Below, in pieces: positions 1 through 5,092 of a DNA stretch of 6,835 nucleotides. The stretch is from contig JACPCQ010000049.1 in assembly GCA_016179715.1 (NCBI GenBank), forward strand, positions 17,490-24,324, in the 5' to 3' direction. Source of the DNA: Parcubacteria group bacterium. Lineage in GTDB: Bacteria; Patescibacteriota; Minisyncoccia; JACPCQ01. The number at the start of each line of letters is the position of its first letter. Position 1 is the stretch's first letter. The notes beneath the pieces are model-generated. The model searched no databases and was not told the origin of the DNA. It was given only the letters and a program-made list of their open reading frames with translations. A program made the translations under genes and the position numbers.

Positions 1-341
1 ACAAGCGTAAAAAGCGGAAGCCAGGTTTGGGAACGGCTCAAAAAACTGATTTTAGAAAGCAAAGGACCGTCAAACCAACGGGAAAGCCCAAAGAATAGAG
101 AGCTCAAAAAAAGCGGGATAACCCACAGTAAAATGCCGCCCATGCGCGGCACCGTTGTTTCCCGTTTATGATGCAATGCGTTAAAAATTGGCGTCTTCGT
201 GCCGTCCGGAGCATCGGTGCGCGCCGACTTGCGCCAAAACCGATAACGGTATAAAAAAAATGTCAGTGCCGGCGTCAGCGCGATACCGACAAAAAACGCG
301 GCCGCAGAAAGAATAAAGACTTTTAATATGTCGGTAATCAT
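1..341 (-). CDS. mraY: MraY-like phospho-N-acetylmuramoyl-pentapeptide transferase, N-terminal part (gene cut by window edge)
   Basis: The enzyme transfers phospho-MurNAc-pentapeptide from UDP to undecaprenyl phosphate in the membrane, making lipid I for peptidoglycan. The frame starts at an ATG on the minus strand and stays open to base 1, giving 113 residues of a protein that is usually 320-360 long. Residues about 5-30 are hydrophobic (first membrane segment), a cytosolic basic loop follows, and residues 57-69 read HHKRETTVPRMGG, matching the family's H..K.GTPTMGG signature before a second membrane segment (70-86). The match is imperfect (TVPRMGG for GTPTMGG), so another polyprenyl-phosphate glycosyl-1-phosphate transferase of the MraY/WecA superfamily is possible. 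The neighbouring carboxypeptidase favours MraY. No Shine-Dalgarno sequence is visible before this ATG. An in-frame TTG lies 24 bases upstream, but I prefer the ATG. The start lies 42 bases after the carboxypeptidase stop. Confidence 0.75.
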   Translation of the reverse strand, partial: MITDILKVFILSAAAFFVGIALTPALTFFLYRYRFWRKSARTDAPDGTKTPIFNALHHKRETTVPRMGGILLWVIPLFLSSLFFGLSRWFDGPLLSKISFLSRSQTWLPLFTL

Positions 342-383
342 AACAGACGACGGTGAAACGTTGAACAAAGGCGTGTGCGGGCA

Positions 384-1040
384 TTAGCGCGCGAATAAAG
401 CATACGTGGCGTTCACCAGCTGCATCATATCCGTAAAACGACCCTCAAGAGAAGAACCGAGCACCACAGCAATGACCGGATGATGTACGCCCACATCAAA
501 CAGCACAAGCAGGTTCCCGCCCGCAAGATCCGTAAAGCCGGTCTTTGTGCCGATGATGCCGGGAATTTGCGAGAGTATCGTATTCGTATTCTTAAAACGA
601 TGTTCATGGCCATTGCGAGAAGTCACGCGAAAAGCGGCGCTTCGCGTCAATTCAATAACTTCGGAGTCTTCCGCAACAACTTGCATGGCAAGCCTTGCGA
701 CATCATGCGCCGTTCCATACGCGCCGCTCAACGCATCGGATTCGTCAAGCCCGGTCGGGTTGAGAAATTCCATATTTGCAAAGCCCAACTGTTCTGCCAT
801 CTGATCCATAAGCGTAATAAACGGTTCAAGAGCACGTGCTTCATCAGCGTGTGCTTCATCTGTGGTTCCCGTTTTTCCACCGCTTACGGTCCCTGTTTCT
901 GCGACTTGTCGGGCCGTACCAACATCGTTATTCTGCGTAAGTTTCCCGGTCACTGCTTCGGCAAGCGCGTACGCCGCATCATTGGAAGAAGCAGCAAGCA
1001 TGACCCTGGTGAGGTCGCGCGCGGAAAATTGTTCTCCCAC
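384..1040 (-). CDS. D-alanyl-D-alanine carboxypeptidase (peptidase S11), C-terminal fragment beyond a frameshift
   Basis: This is the larger part of a penicillin-binding-protein-like DD-carboxypeptidase, the enzyme that trims the terminal D-Ala from peptidoglycan stem peptides outside the membrane. The SxN motif is S18-S19-N20 and the KTG motif is K166-T167-G168 in a GTKTGFT context followed by AGGNLL, as in the S11 family. NPTGLD at 94-99 is also typical. The catalytic Ser-x-x-Lys is absent here because it lies in the upstream frame. The GTG at 1040 is only the first possible start. The same frame continues upstream with family-like sequence (AIRQDGDDGLLVGE) to a TGA at 1086-1088, so this is a continuation rather than an independent gene. 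Residues about 31-72 form an insert longer than the family's usual short linker, and it contains a second KTGT. Identification is firm; whether an intact enzyme is made is not. Confidence 0.85.
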   Translation of the reverse strand: MGEQFSARDLTRVMLAASSNDAAYALAEAVTGKLTQNNDVGTARQVAETGTVSGGKTGTTDEAHADEARALEPFITLMDQMAEQLGFANMEFLNPTGLDESDALSGAYGTAHDVARLAMQVVAEDSEVIELTRSAAFRVTSRNGHEHRFKNTNTILSQIPGIIGTKTGFTDLAGGNLLVLFDVGVHHPVIAVVLGSSLEGRFTDMMQLVNATYALFAR

Positions 1041-1417
1041 TAAAAGCCCGTCATCCCCGTCCTGGCGTATCGCATTTGCTCCCCGTCAAGCTGCTGTCGT
1101 ACAATAAGCGCAGTCATGAGTTTTGCAAGCGAAGCAAGCGGGAGCCTCCTGTCCGCATGTTTGGAAAAAAGTTCCTGGCGTAATACAAGGTCATACACGT
1201 ACACGGACTGCGCCTCCAGAGACATCTGTCCAAAGGGACTATTCTGCGCGCCCGTTCCTAAAGCGCCGGATGCGGAAAGCGCTCCGCCACGCGCACCCCA
1301 AAAACTGCTTCCCCCGGTTATATGCAGAAGCACCAGAAATACCATCACCCCGATACTTATAAATATGGTGCGTTTCGGAATTCCGGCGTCTTTTTGTTGT
1401 ACGATTTCCTCCGTCAT
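1040..1417 (-). CDS. D-alanyl-D-alanine carboxypeptidase (peptidase S11), N-terminal fragment carrying the SxxK motif
   Basis: This is the N-terminal part of the same carboxypeptidase. Residues 17-35 are a hydrophobic segment after a short charged N-terminus, best read as a membrane anchor or uncleaved signal. A Gly/Ala/Ser-rich linker (41-60) follows, and then the start of the catalytic domain. The nucleophile motif is S96-L97-A98-K99 in an LASLAKLMTALI context. After Q110 L the frame loses family resemblance (DGEQMRYARTGMTGF) and ends in a TAG that overlaps the GTG of the other fragment. Moving to the other frame near the G tract at 1081-1084 restores the expected sequence, so the two pieces were one gene of about 340-350 codons. 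No Shine-Dalgarno sequence precedes the ATG; the 81-base gap back to scpB is A-rich near the start. Read-through from the scpB operon is plausible. On its own this fragment should be inactive because it lacks SxN and KTG. Confidence 0.85.
   Translation of the reverse strand: MTEEIVQQKDAGIPKRTIFISIGVMVFLVLLHITGGSSFWGARGGALSASGALGTGAQNSPFGQMSLEAQSVYVYDLVLRQELFSKHADRRLPLASLAKLMTALIVRQQLDGEQMRYARTGMTGF
1081..1084 (-). other. Probable frameshift point in the carboxypeptidase gene
   Basis: On the coding strand the tract is GGGG in the context GAC GGG GAG. Adding one G gives D-G-G-A-N-A-I-R-Q-D-G-D-D-G and joins the SxxK frame to the SxN/KTG frame. The second frame is closed by TGA at 1086-1088 and the first by TAG at 1040-1042, so the change must lie between them. 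A second GGGG at 1064-1067 lies downstream of sequence that already fits the family, so it is less likely. The join looks several residues shorter than I remember for the family, so a larger deletion is also possible. Confidence 0.65.
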
Positions 1418-1498
1418 GGATTTTTTTGTGTGTGGGGTAAATTTTTGTTACCGCAATTCGTTGTGCCCGCTCCGCACCGGCTGCCTTATAATATTTCG

Positions 1499-2080
1499 TT
1501 ACTGATGAGTGCCCGCTTGCTCTTTATCTTCAACCACCTGTCCCTCCCCTTCCTGCTGTTTCAGAAAATCCCCCAATAATTTTCGCGTCTGGGTATAGTC
1601 AGGGAGTTCTTCCTGGTTCGCAACGCCAAGAAAGCGCAGGAGATCAAGCGACGGCTTATATATAAAAGCGCGACGATCTACCGGATGCGGCTCCCTGTCC
1701 ATCAGCCCGCGCATCATGAGGTTCCGTAAAATCATAGCAGAATTTACACCGCGTATATAGTCAATCTCCGATTTGCTCACCGGATTTCGATACATAATAA
1801 CCGCGAGTGTTTCCACGGCCGCGCGGGTAAGTTTTGCCTCAAGTTCCTCCTTGGCCAGCCGTGTGATTGTTCCGCTTTGCTCGGGAGCAACCGCAAGCTG
1901 AAACGCGCGGTCGTGGCGCACCAGTCGAATGCCTCGGTTTTTAAGCGTTTCCTCAAGATGGACAAGTGCGGTGTGCGCTTCTTCCTCGCCGGATTCGGCA
2001 ATATGCGCAATCTGCGAAAGAGAGAGCGACTCCCCCGAATGGAACAGAATAGCTTCAATGCGCACGGCGAGATCCGTCAT
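1499..2080 (-). CDS. scpB: Segregation and condensation protein B (ScpB, SMC partner)
   Basis: ScpB is the winged-helix subunit that dimerises and binds the ScpA kleisin, completing the SMC-ScpA-ScpB condensin that compacts and segregates the chromosome. The 193-residue length is normal. The N-terminal winged helix (about 1-75) begins with DLAVRIEAILFHSGESLSL. The second one (about 82-155) carries the diagnostic LTRAAVETLAVIMYRNPVSK at 84-103 followed by EIDYIRGVNS, close to the common ScpB pattern L(S/T)RAALETLAIIAYRQPVT..EI..IRGV. The tail after about residue 165 is charged (many E, Q and K) and probably disordered. The ATG overlaps the scpA stop by four bases (ATGA), which indicates translational coupling. 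No Shine-Dalgarno sequence is seen. No smc gene is visible in this window. Confidence 0.95.
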   Translation of the reverse strand: MTDLAVRIEAILFHSGESLSLSQIAHIAESGEEEAHTALVHLEETLKNRGIRLVRHDRAFQLAVAPEQSGTITRLAKEELEAKLTRAAVETLAVIMYRNPVSKSEIDYIRGVNSAMILRNLMMRGLMDREPHPVDRRAFIYKPSLDLLRFLGVANQEELPDYTQTRKLLGDFLKQQEGEGQVVEDKEQAGTHQ

Positions 2081-2790
2081 AATCTTGAGATGTGAATAGA
2101 ATGAAATGTCTTTTGCTGCTCAACGGCGAACAGTCCCTGCTTGACCAGCTCAAGAACCGCAAGAAATCCTACAATGATGTCAGACTTGTTCTGCGAAGTA
2201 ACATCCGTCAGAGACATTTTGAGTCCCGCGGCAAAACGTTGTTCCAATTCCGACATTTTTTCCTCCAGGCTTACCACGCGCTCCACGACGGCTTTTGGAA
2301 GCGCTTTCGCAAACGGCAGCATACGGACGAGCTCGGATATCGCGGCAGAAAGTTTAGCAACCGTCATCCCTTCCGGAGGAACAAACCCGACCTGCGCGGT
2401 GAGCGAGAACCCCCGCGTGAACAATACCCGCTTGCCGTAATGTTTAGCTATTACCTCTTCGCCCAGATGACGAAATTGTGCATGAAGCGCAAGGCGCCTC
2501 TCAAGTTCTCCGACGCTTTCTTTTTCTTCTTCGGTAAGTTCCAGAGACGGCAGCAGCGTTTTGGATTTAATAAGAATAAGCGTTGCCGCAACATCAAGAA
2601 AATCCGCAACTTCCGTCAAGGGAAACTCCTTCTGCGCGCGGATATAGGCAAGGAACTCATCGGCAACTTTTGCAAGCGATACGGCAGCAATAGAGAGCTT
2701 TTGCTCCTCAACCAGGCGCAATAACACCTCAAGCGGCCCCTCAAACTGCTCGGTCTTGAAAACATATTGTTGCTCTTGAATCGTTGTCAT
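2077..2790 (-). CDS. scpA: Segregation and condensation protein A (ScpA kleisin)
   Basis: ScpA is the kleisin that bridges the SMC heads and recruits ScpB. From the ATG at 2790 it has 237 residues, a typical length. The N-terminal SMC-binding region shows FEGPLEVLLRLVEEQKLSI (16-34) and DFLDVAATLILIKSKTLLP (63-81), both hallmarks of the family. A charged helical middle follows, and the C-terminal winged helix ends with IIVGFLAVLELVKQGLFAV (205-223), which matches the usual FLALLELVKQG. The start is uncertain. TTG at 2799 would overlap the aspS stop and add three residues. ATG at 2790 has GAGGAG only one base upstream, too close for a normal Shine-Dalgarno interaction. Either choice leaves scpA tightly coupled between aspS and scpB. 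Confidence 0.94.
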   Translation of the reverse strand: MTTIQEQQYVFKTEQFEGPLEVLLRLVEEQKLSIAAVSLAKVADEFLAYIRAQKEFPLTEVADFLDVAATLILIKSKTLLPSLELTEEEKESVGELERRLALHAQFRHLGEEVIAKHYGKRVLFTRGFSLTAQVGFVPPEGMTVAKLSAAISELVRMLPFAKALPKAVVERVVSLEEKMSELEQRFAAGLKMSLTDVTSQNKSDIIVGFLAVLELVKQGLFAVEQQKTFHSIHISRL

Positions 2791-2795
2791 GCTCC

Positions 2796-4232
2796 TCAAT
2801 CTTTTCTCAATTGCAATCCTAGTTCCGCAAGCTGCGTCTCATTCGCTTCCGATGGCGCATTCATCATCAAATCCCTGCCGTCTCCGGTTTTGGGAAACGC
2901 GATCACCTCGCGGATGTTCGGCTCTCCCGCAAGCAGCATAACAAAACGGTCAACCCCCGGAGCAATTCCCCCGTGTGGCGGCACACCATAACGAAACGCA
3001 CGTAAAAGATGTCCGAATTTTTCTTCAACGGCCTCCTGAGCGTTCCCCATAATTTCAAACACGGCTTTTAACACCTCCGGACGATGTTCACGGATAGAAC
3101 CGCCGCCGATTTCATATCCGTTCAGAACAAAGTCGTATTGCTCGGCGACAAGCGCACTTGGGTCTTGAGCAATTTCTTTTATAAATTCGGCGTCGTTTTT
3201 TGCCGCACTGTCATGGTCACTAATTTTCGTAAACGGGTGGTGCACCGCATCCCAGCGTTTCTCGGATTCCTTCCATTCAAACATGGGGAAGTCCACCACA
3301 AAAAGAAAGGCTAGCTCATTCGGGTCATTTTTGTCTTTGCGCATATCCGGTTTATCCGTTCCATATTTTTCCATAACCTCCTTATATGTCATGCGCGGAA
3401 ACGGACGCTCGGATATACGCTTTTCCGGAGTCAGTTTTTCCACAATGTTGACATAAAGTTCTTCGATGAGCTCAAGGATGTTGTCTTGGGTGACAAAACT
3501 CATCTCCACGTCAAGCTGGGTGAATTCCGGCTGGCGATCTCCTCTCGTATCCTCATCACGAAAACAACGCACAATCTGAAAATACTTTTCAACTCCCGCC
3601 ACCATTAAGAGCTGTTTGTACTGCTGGGGGCTTTGCGGCAACGCATAAAACTTCCCGTGATACAGCCGCGAGGGCACCAGATAATCCCGCGCGCCCTCGG
3701 GTGTGGACTTGCTCAATACCGGCGTCTCAATTTCAAGAAATCCTCGGTCGGCAAAAAAAGTGCGCATCATAAGTTCCACACGATTGCGCAACTCCATATT
3801 CCGCAACATTCGCGGTCGGCGCAGGTCCAGATACCGGAACTCCATCCGGTGCTCCTCCCCGATGTCGTACCCGTCTCCGGAAAGGTTAAACGGCGGGGTT
3901 TCGGACTCCGCATATACCTGAATATCCCTCACCTGCACCTCTATGCTTCCGGTGGGGCTTTCGGTATTTTTCATTTTTTCCGGACGCTCCACGACCACAC
4001 CCAAAACCCCCACAACCCACTCGGGACGCAAGGTTTCCGCTTTTTTATGTAGCGCTTCGTCATCGGACGCAACAACCAGCTGCACCTTTCCGGAGCGGTC
4101 TCTTAAATCAAAAAAAATCAGCTTGCCGTGGTCCCGGCGCACATCCACCCAGCCGGCAAGAAATATCTCCTTGCCGACATGCTTTGGCGCCGCCGCCGTC
4201 ATTACACGCTGAGAAAATTGCATTGTCGTCAT
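2796..4232 (-). CDS. aspS: Aspartyl-tRNA synthetase, bacterial type without the GAD insertion domain
   Basis: This class II synthetase charges tRNA with aspartate. From the ATG at 4232 it has 478 residues, against about 580-600 for standard bacterial AspRS. An OB-fold anticodon-binding domain (20-107, with GWVDVRRDHGKLIFFDLRD) comes first. The catalytic core follows: motif 1 around 157-180 (FLEIETPVLSKSTPEGARDY), QSPQQYKQLLMV at 200-211, motif 2 at 222-246 (RCFRDEDTRGDRQPEF), GGGSIREH at 376-383, and motif 3 at 422-436 (GIAPGVDRFVMLLAG). These are bacterial-type motifs. The roughly 110-130-residue GAD domain that normally sits between YG(S/T)DKPD and the D-F-P-(L/M)-FEW segment is replaced by about ten residues at 298-307. 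A GTG at 4241 is an alternative start, but it lies within four bases of the predicted -10 box, so I chose the ATG at 4232. The stop overlaps the region of the possible scpA starts. Confidence 0.95.
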   Translation of the reverse strand: MTTMQFSQRVMTAAAPKHVGKEIFLAGWVDVRRDHGKLIFFDLRDRSGKVQLVVASDDEALHKKAETLRPEWVVGVLGVVVERPEKMKNTESPTGSIEVQVRDIQVYAESETPPFNLSGDGYDIGEEHRMEFRYLDLRRPRMLRNMELRNRVELMMRTFFADRGFLEIETPVLSKSTPEGARDYLVPSRLYHGKFYALPQSPQQYKQLLMVAGVEKYFQIVRCFRDEDTRGDRQPEFTQLDVEMSFVTQDNILELIEELYVNIVEKLTPEKRISERPFPRMTYKEVMEKYGTDKPDMRKDKNDPNELAFLFVVDFPMFEWKESEKRWDAVHHPFTKISDHDSAAKNDAEFIKEIAQDPSALVAEQYDFVLNGYEIGGGSIREHRPEVLKAVFEIMGNAQEAVEEKFGHLLRAFRYGVPPHGGIAPGVDRFVMLLAGEPNIREVIAFPKTGDGRDLMMNAPSEANETQLAELGLQLRKD

Positions 4233-4258
4233 ATCTTGCACTATAGCACACTAAAATC
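4230..4258 (-). promoter_or_regulatory. aspS promoter, extended -10, predicted leaderless start
   Basis: On the minus strand TGC-TATAGT (TG at 4247-4248, hexamer at 4240-4245) is a good extended -10 element. Seven bases separate its last base from the A of the ATG at 4232, so initiation at the usual distance would begin at or within one base of the start codon. No strong -35 is present; TTGAAG at a 15-base spacing is the best candidate, and extended -10 promoters tolerate a weak one. No Shine-Dalgarno sequence precedes the ATG. Confidence 0.6.
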
Positions 4259-4270
4259 CCCTTCAAAAGC

Positions 4271-4315
4271 AATGAAGCTCCCCGCGCTCGCGTGCGAGGT
4301 ATCTGGAGCTTCATT
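4271..4315 (-). other. Stem-loop B upstream of aspS
   Basis: The arms AATGAAGCTCC (4271-4281) and GGAGCTTCATT (4305-4315) form a perfect 11-bp stem with a 23-base loop that can itself pair weakly (CTCG/CGAG). It ends about 13 bases upstream of the aspS promoter region on the minus strand. No T run follows it in the direction of aspS transcription, so it does not look like an intrinsic terminator. Three bases (4313-4315) are shared with stem-loop A, so the two compete at that edge. Confidence 0.7.
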
Positions 4316-4372
4316 AAATCCACACCGCCTCATCCCCATGCTAACGCACGGGGTATTCGGCGGGGATTTAAT
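4313..4372 (-). other. Long nested stem-loop A upstream of aspS
   Basis: Three stacked helices are visible. The outer one is ATTAAATCC (4313-4321) with GGATTTAAT (4364-4372), 9 bp. The middle one is CCGCC (4325-4329) with GGCGG (4359-4363). The inner one is an 8-bp helix (4334-4341 with 4346-4353) around a 4-base loop. In the minus-strand RNA the inner helix is complete with one G-U pair, while the plus-strand RNA would have an A-C mismatch, so a minus-strand transcript is the better folder. I do not recognise it as a known riboswitch or T-box. Confidence 0.65.
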
Positions 4373-4386
4373 AACTGGGGCAGTTA
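4372..4386. other. Small stem-loop between stem-loop A and the terminator
   Basis: TAACTG (4372-4377) pairs perfectly with CAGTTA (4381-4386) across a three-base loop. It is weak alone but abuts stem-loop A and lies four bases from the terminator stem, continuing the chain of inverted repeats. Confidence 0.45.
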
Positions 4387-4390
4387 AGAA

Positions 4391-4426
4391 AACAAAACAG
4401 CTCACATGCGCGTGAGCTGTTTTGTT
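4391..4426. terminator. Strong intrinsic terminator, bidirectional
   Basis: AACAAAACAGCTCAC (4391-4405) and GTGAGCTGTTTTGTT (4412-4426) form a perfect 15-bp stem with a six-base loop. The GC-rich upper stem and the A-rich 5' side paired with a T-rich 3' side give a U-rich end in either direction, and TTTTC continues on the minus strand. It lies 18 bases past the stop of the small basic gene and so most likely ends that gene's transcript before aspS. Confidence 0.85.
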
Positions 4427-4443
4427 GTCCAACAGATATAAAT

Positions 4444-4620
4444 TCAAGCCCTTTCGTGCGCCATCTTTGCCTCCAGACGAGAAACTCGTCTTTGCAGAAT
4501 AACAAATTCATCGTAGTCCACCTCACGAAGTCCTTTGAGCACTGCCGTATATTGGTCGCGACTGCGCGATTTAGATGTTTTTTGTCCATTTCTTTTTTCT
4601 CCTTTTCTTCTTATTGCCAT
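4444..4620 (-). CDS. Small basic protein of unknown function (58 aa)
   Basis: I do not recognise this protein. The first 22 residues are very basic (AIRRKGEKRNGQKTSKSRSRD) and probably disordered or nucleic-acid binding. The rest (about 24-58) looks helical, with hydrophobic spacing in YDEFVILQRRVSRLEAKMA that could form a short coiled coil and dimerise. There are no cysteines and no membrane segment. Support for it as a gene comes from a -35/-10 promoter placed exactly before the ATG and a strong terminator 18 bases after the stop, giving a self-contained unit. AGGAG lies one base before the ATG, probably too close to act as a Shine-Dalgarno sequence. The frame extends upstream to a TTG at 4692, but those extra residues would precede the promoter. 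Its opening codons are richer in AGA and AAA than the neighbouring genes. Confidence 0.7.
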   Translation of the reverse strand: MAIRRKGEKRNGQKTSKSRSRDQYTAVLKGLREVDYDEFVILQRRVSRLEAKMAHERA

Positions 4621-4655
4621 ACTCCTATTGTATTTCTTTGTTAGAGAGAAGTAAA
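4618..4655 (-). promoter_or_regulatory. Promoter of the small basic gene, predicted leaderless
   Basis: On the minus strand TTTACT (4650-4655), a 17-base spacer and TACAAT (4627-4632) form a sigma70-like promoter with 4/6 and 5/6 consensus matches. Six bases then lead to the ATG at 4620, so the transcript would start at or very near the first base of the start codon. The -35 box touches one arm of the 14-bp inverted repeat at 4655-4668. Confidence 0.6.
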
Positions 4656-4768
4656 CCCCGTTAGAAATACGGTCCGTGCTCTGTGTAAACAATTTTTTAT
4701 AAGGCGAAGCCGCCTTTGCGGCTTAGACTACTATAATCAAGAGTAAATCTTTAAATTTCTAACGGGGT
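4655..4768 (-). repeat. 14-bp inverted repeat spanning the RNHCP 3' end and the small-gene promoter
   Basis: ACCCCGTTAGAAAT (4655-4668) and ATTTCTAACGGGGT (4755-4768) are exact reverse complements, 86 bases apart. One arm ends within three bases of the RNHCP stop codon (it covers the codons for its last residues). The other abuts the -35 box of the small gene. A transcript running through from RNHCP could fold the two together around the internal hairpins at 4701-4724. Confidence 0.75.
4701..4724. other. Overlapping, mutually exclusive hairpins
   Basis: AAGGCG (4701-4706) pairs with CGCCTT (4711-4716), and AAGCCGC (4707-4713) pairs with GCGGCTT (4718-4724), each with a four-base loop. They share bases 4707-4716, so only one can form at a time. 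There is no T run on either side in the right orientation for a terminator. A TATAGT at 4732-4737 on the minus strand could be a -10 box just upstream, but no -35 is convincing. Confidence 0.5.
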
Positions 4769-5092
4769 AAATCCCCCTCCGGCGTTGTCCGCAGACAACT
4801 GCATAACGGCCGCTACATTATCACGCTTGTGCGTTCTGTTTTTCCGTTCTGCTCCGCAGTGCATACAACGATGAACAAGAGCCATCCCCTTCTTATGCGG
4901 CGTCAACGCAACCGGCCGCATCATTCCCCGGCAACGCTCTTGTCGGTCCCCGGGCCGCACATCCACATGCCTGCTCCAAAGACACTCGGGGCAGTGGTTA
5001 GTGTACCCATCTCCGCGCACTCGCGCGGCGCAATGCGCACAGACAAAATCTTCTTTTTTGCGCTGAAAAAGTTTTTGATTTACCGACATCAT
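4751..5092 (-). CDS. RNHCP-domain zinc-ribbon protein
   Basis: This 113-residue protein matches the RNHCP family, named for its Arg-Asn-His-Cys-Pro motif. Here the motif reads TNHCPECLWSRHVD (31-44), followed by RPGDR (46-50) and C54-x-G-MMRP. Seven cysteines are arranged as C18-x2-C21, C34-x2-C37, C54 and C76-x2-C79, with H33 close by, consistent with one or two bound zinc ions. The C-terminal part after about residue 92 is unrelated low-complexity sequence. The family's function is unknown to me; a nucleic-acid-binding role is a guess from the zinc-ribbon form. The ATG overlaps the CYTH gene's stop by four bases (ATGA), so translation is probably coupled; a second ATG follows directly. The first residue of the motif is T rather than the usual R. 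Confidence 0.88.
   Translation of the reverse strand: MMSVNQKLFQRKKEDFVCAHCAARVRGDGYTNHCPECLWSRHVDVRPGDRQERCRGMMRPVALTPHKKGMALVHRCMHCGAERKNRTHKRDNVAAVMQLSADNAGGGFTPLEI

Noticed and set aside
480..1043. Plus-strand open frame of 187 codons
   Set aside because: It is antisense to the carboxypeptidase fragment that carries SxN and KTG; no domain pattern is visible.
1040..1088. Programmed -1 frameshifting in the carboxypeptidase gene
   Set aside because: The site reads GAC GGG GAG; there is no X-XXY-YYZ slippery heptamer, no convincing upstream Shine-Dalgarno stimulator and no obvious downstream stem. An indel or recent mutation is simpler.
4246..4443. T-box riboswitch or tRNA gene upstream of aspS
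   Set aside because: No T-box antiterminator core, no specifier-like loop, no CCA-type acceptor stem and no T-arm GTTCRA pattern were found.
4241..4447. Minus-strand open frame of 68 codons across the aspS upstream region
   Set aside because: It starts with TTG, crosses the terminator hairpin and all the stem-loops, and its sequence has no protein-like pattern; the palindromes explain the DNA better.
4691..4724. Intrinsic terminator after RNHCP
   Set aside because: The hairpins are followed on the minus strand by an A run (ATAAAAAATT), not a T run, and on the plus strand by no T run.
4732..4737. TATAGT on the minus strand as the main promoter for the small gene
   Set aside because: There is no -35 at a proper spacing, and the TTTACT-17-TACAAT promoter next to the ATG is better. 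It was left only as a possible secondary site.
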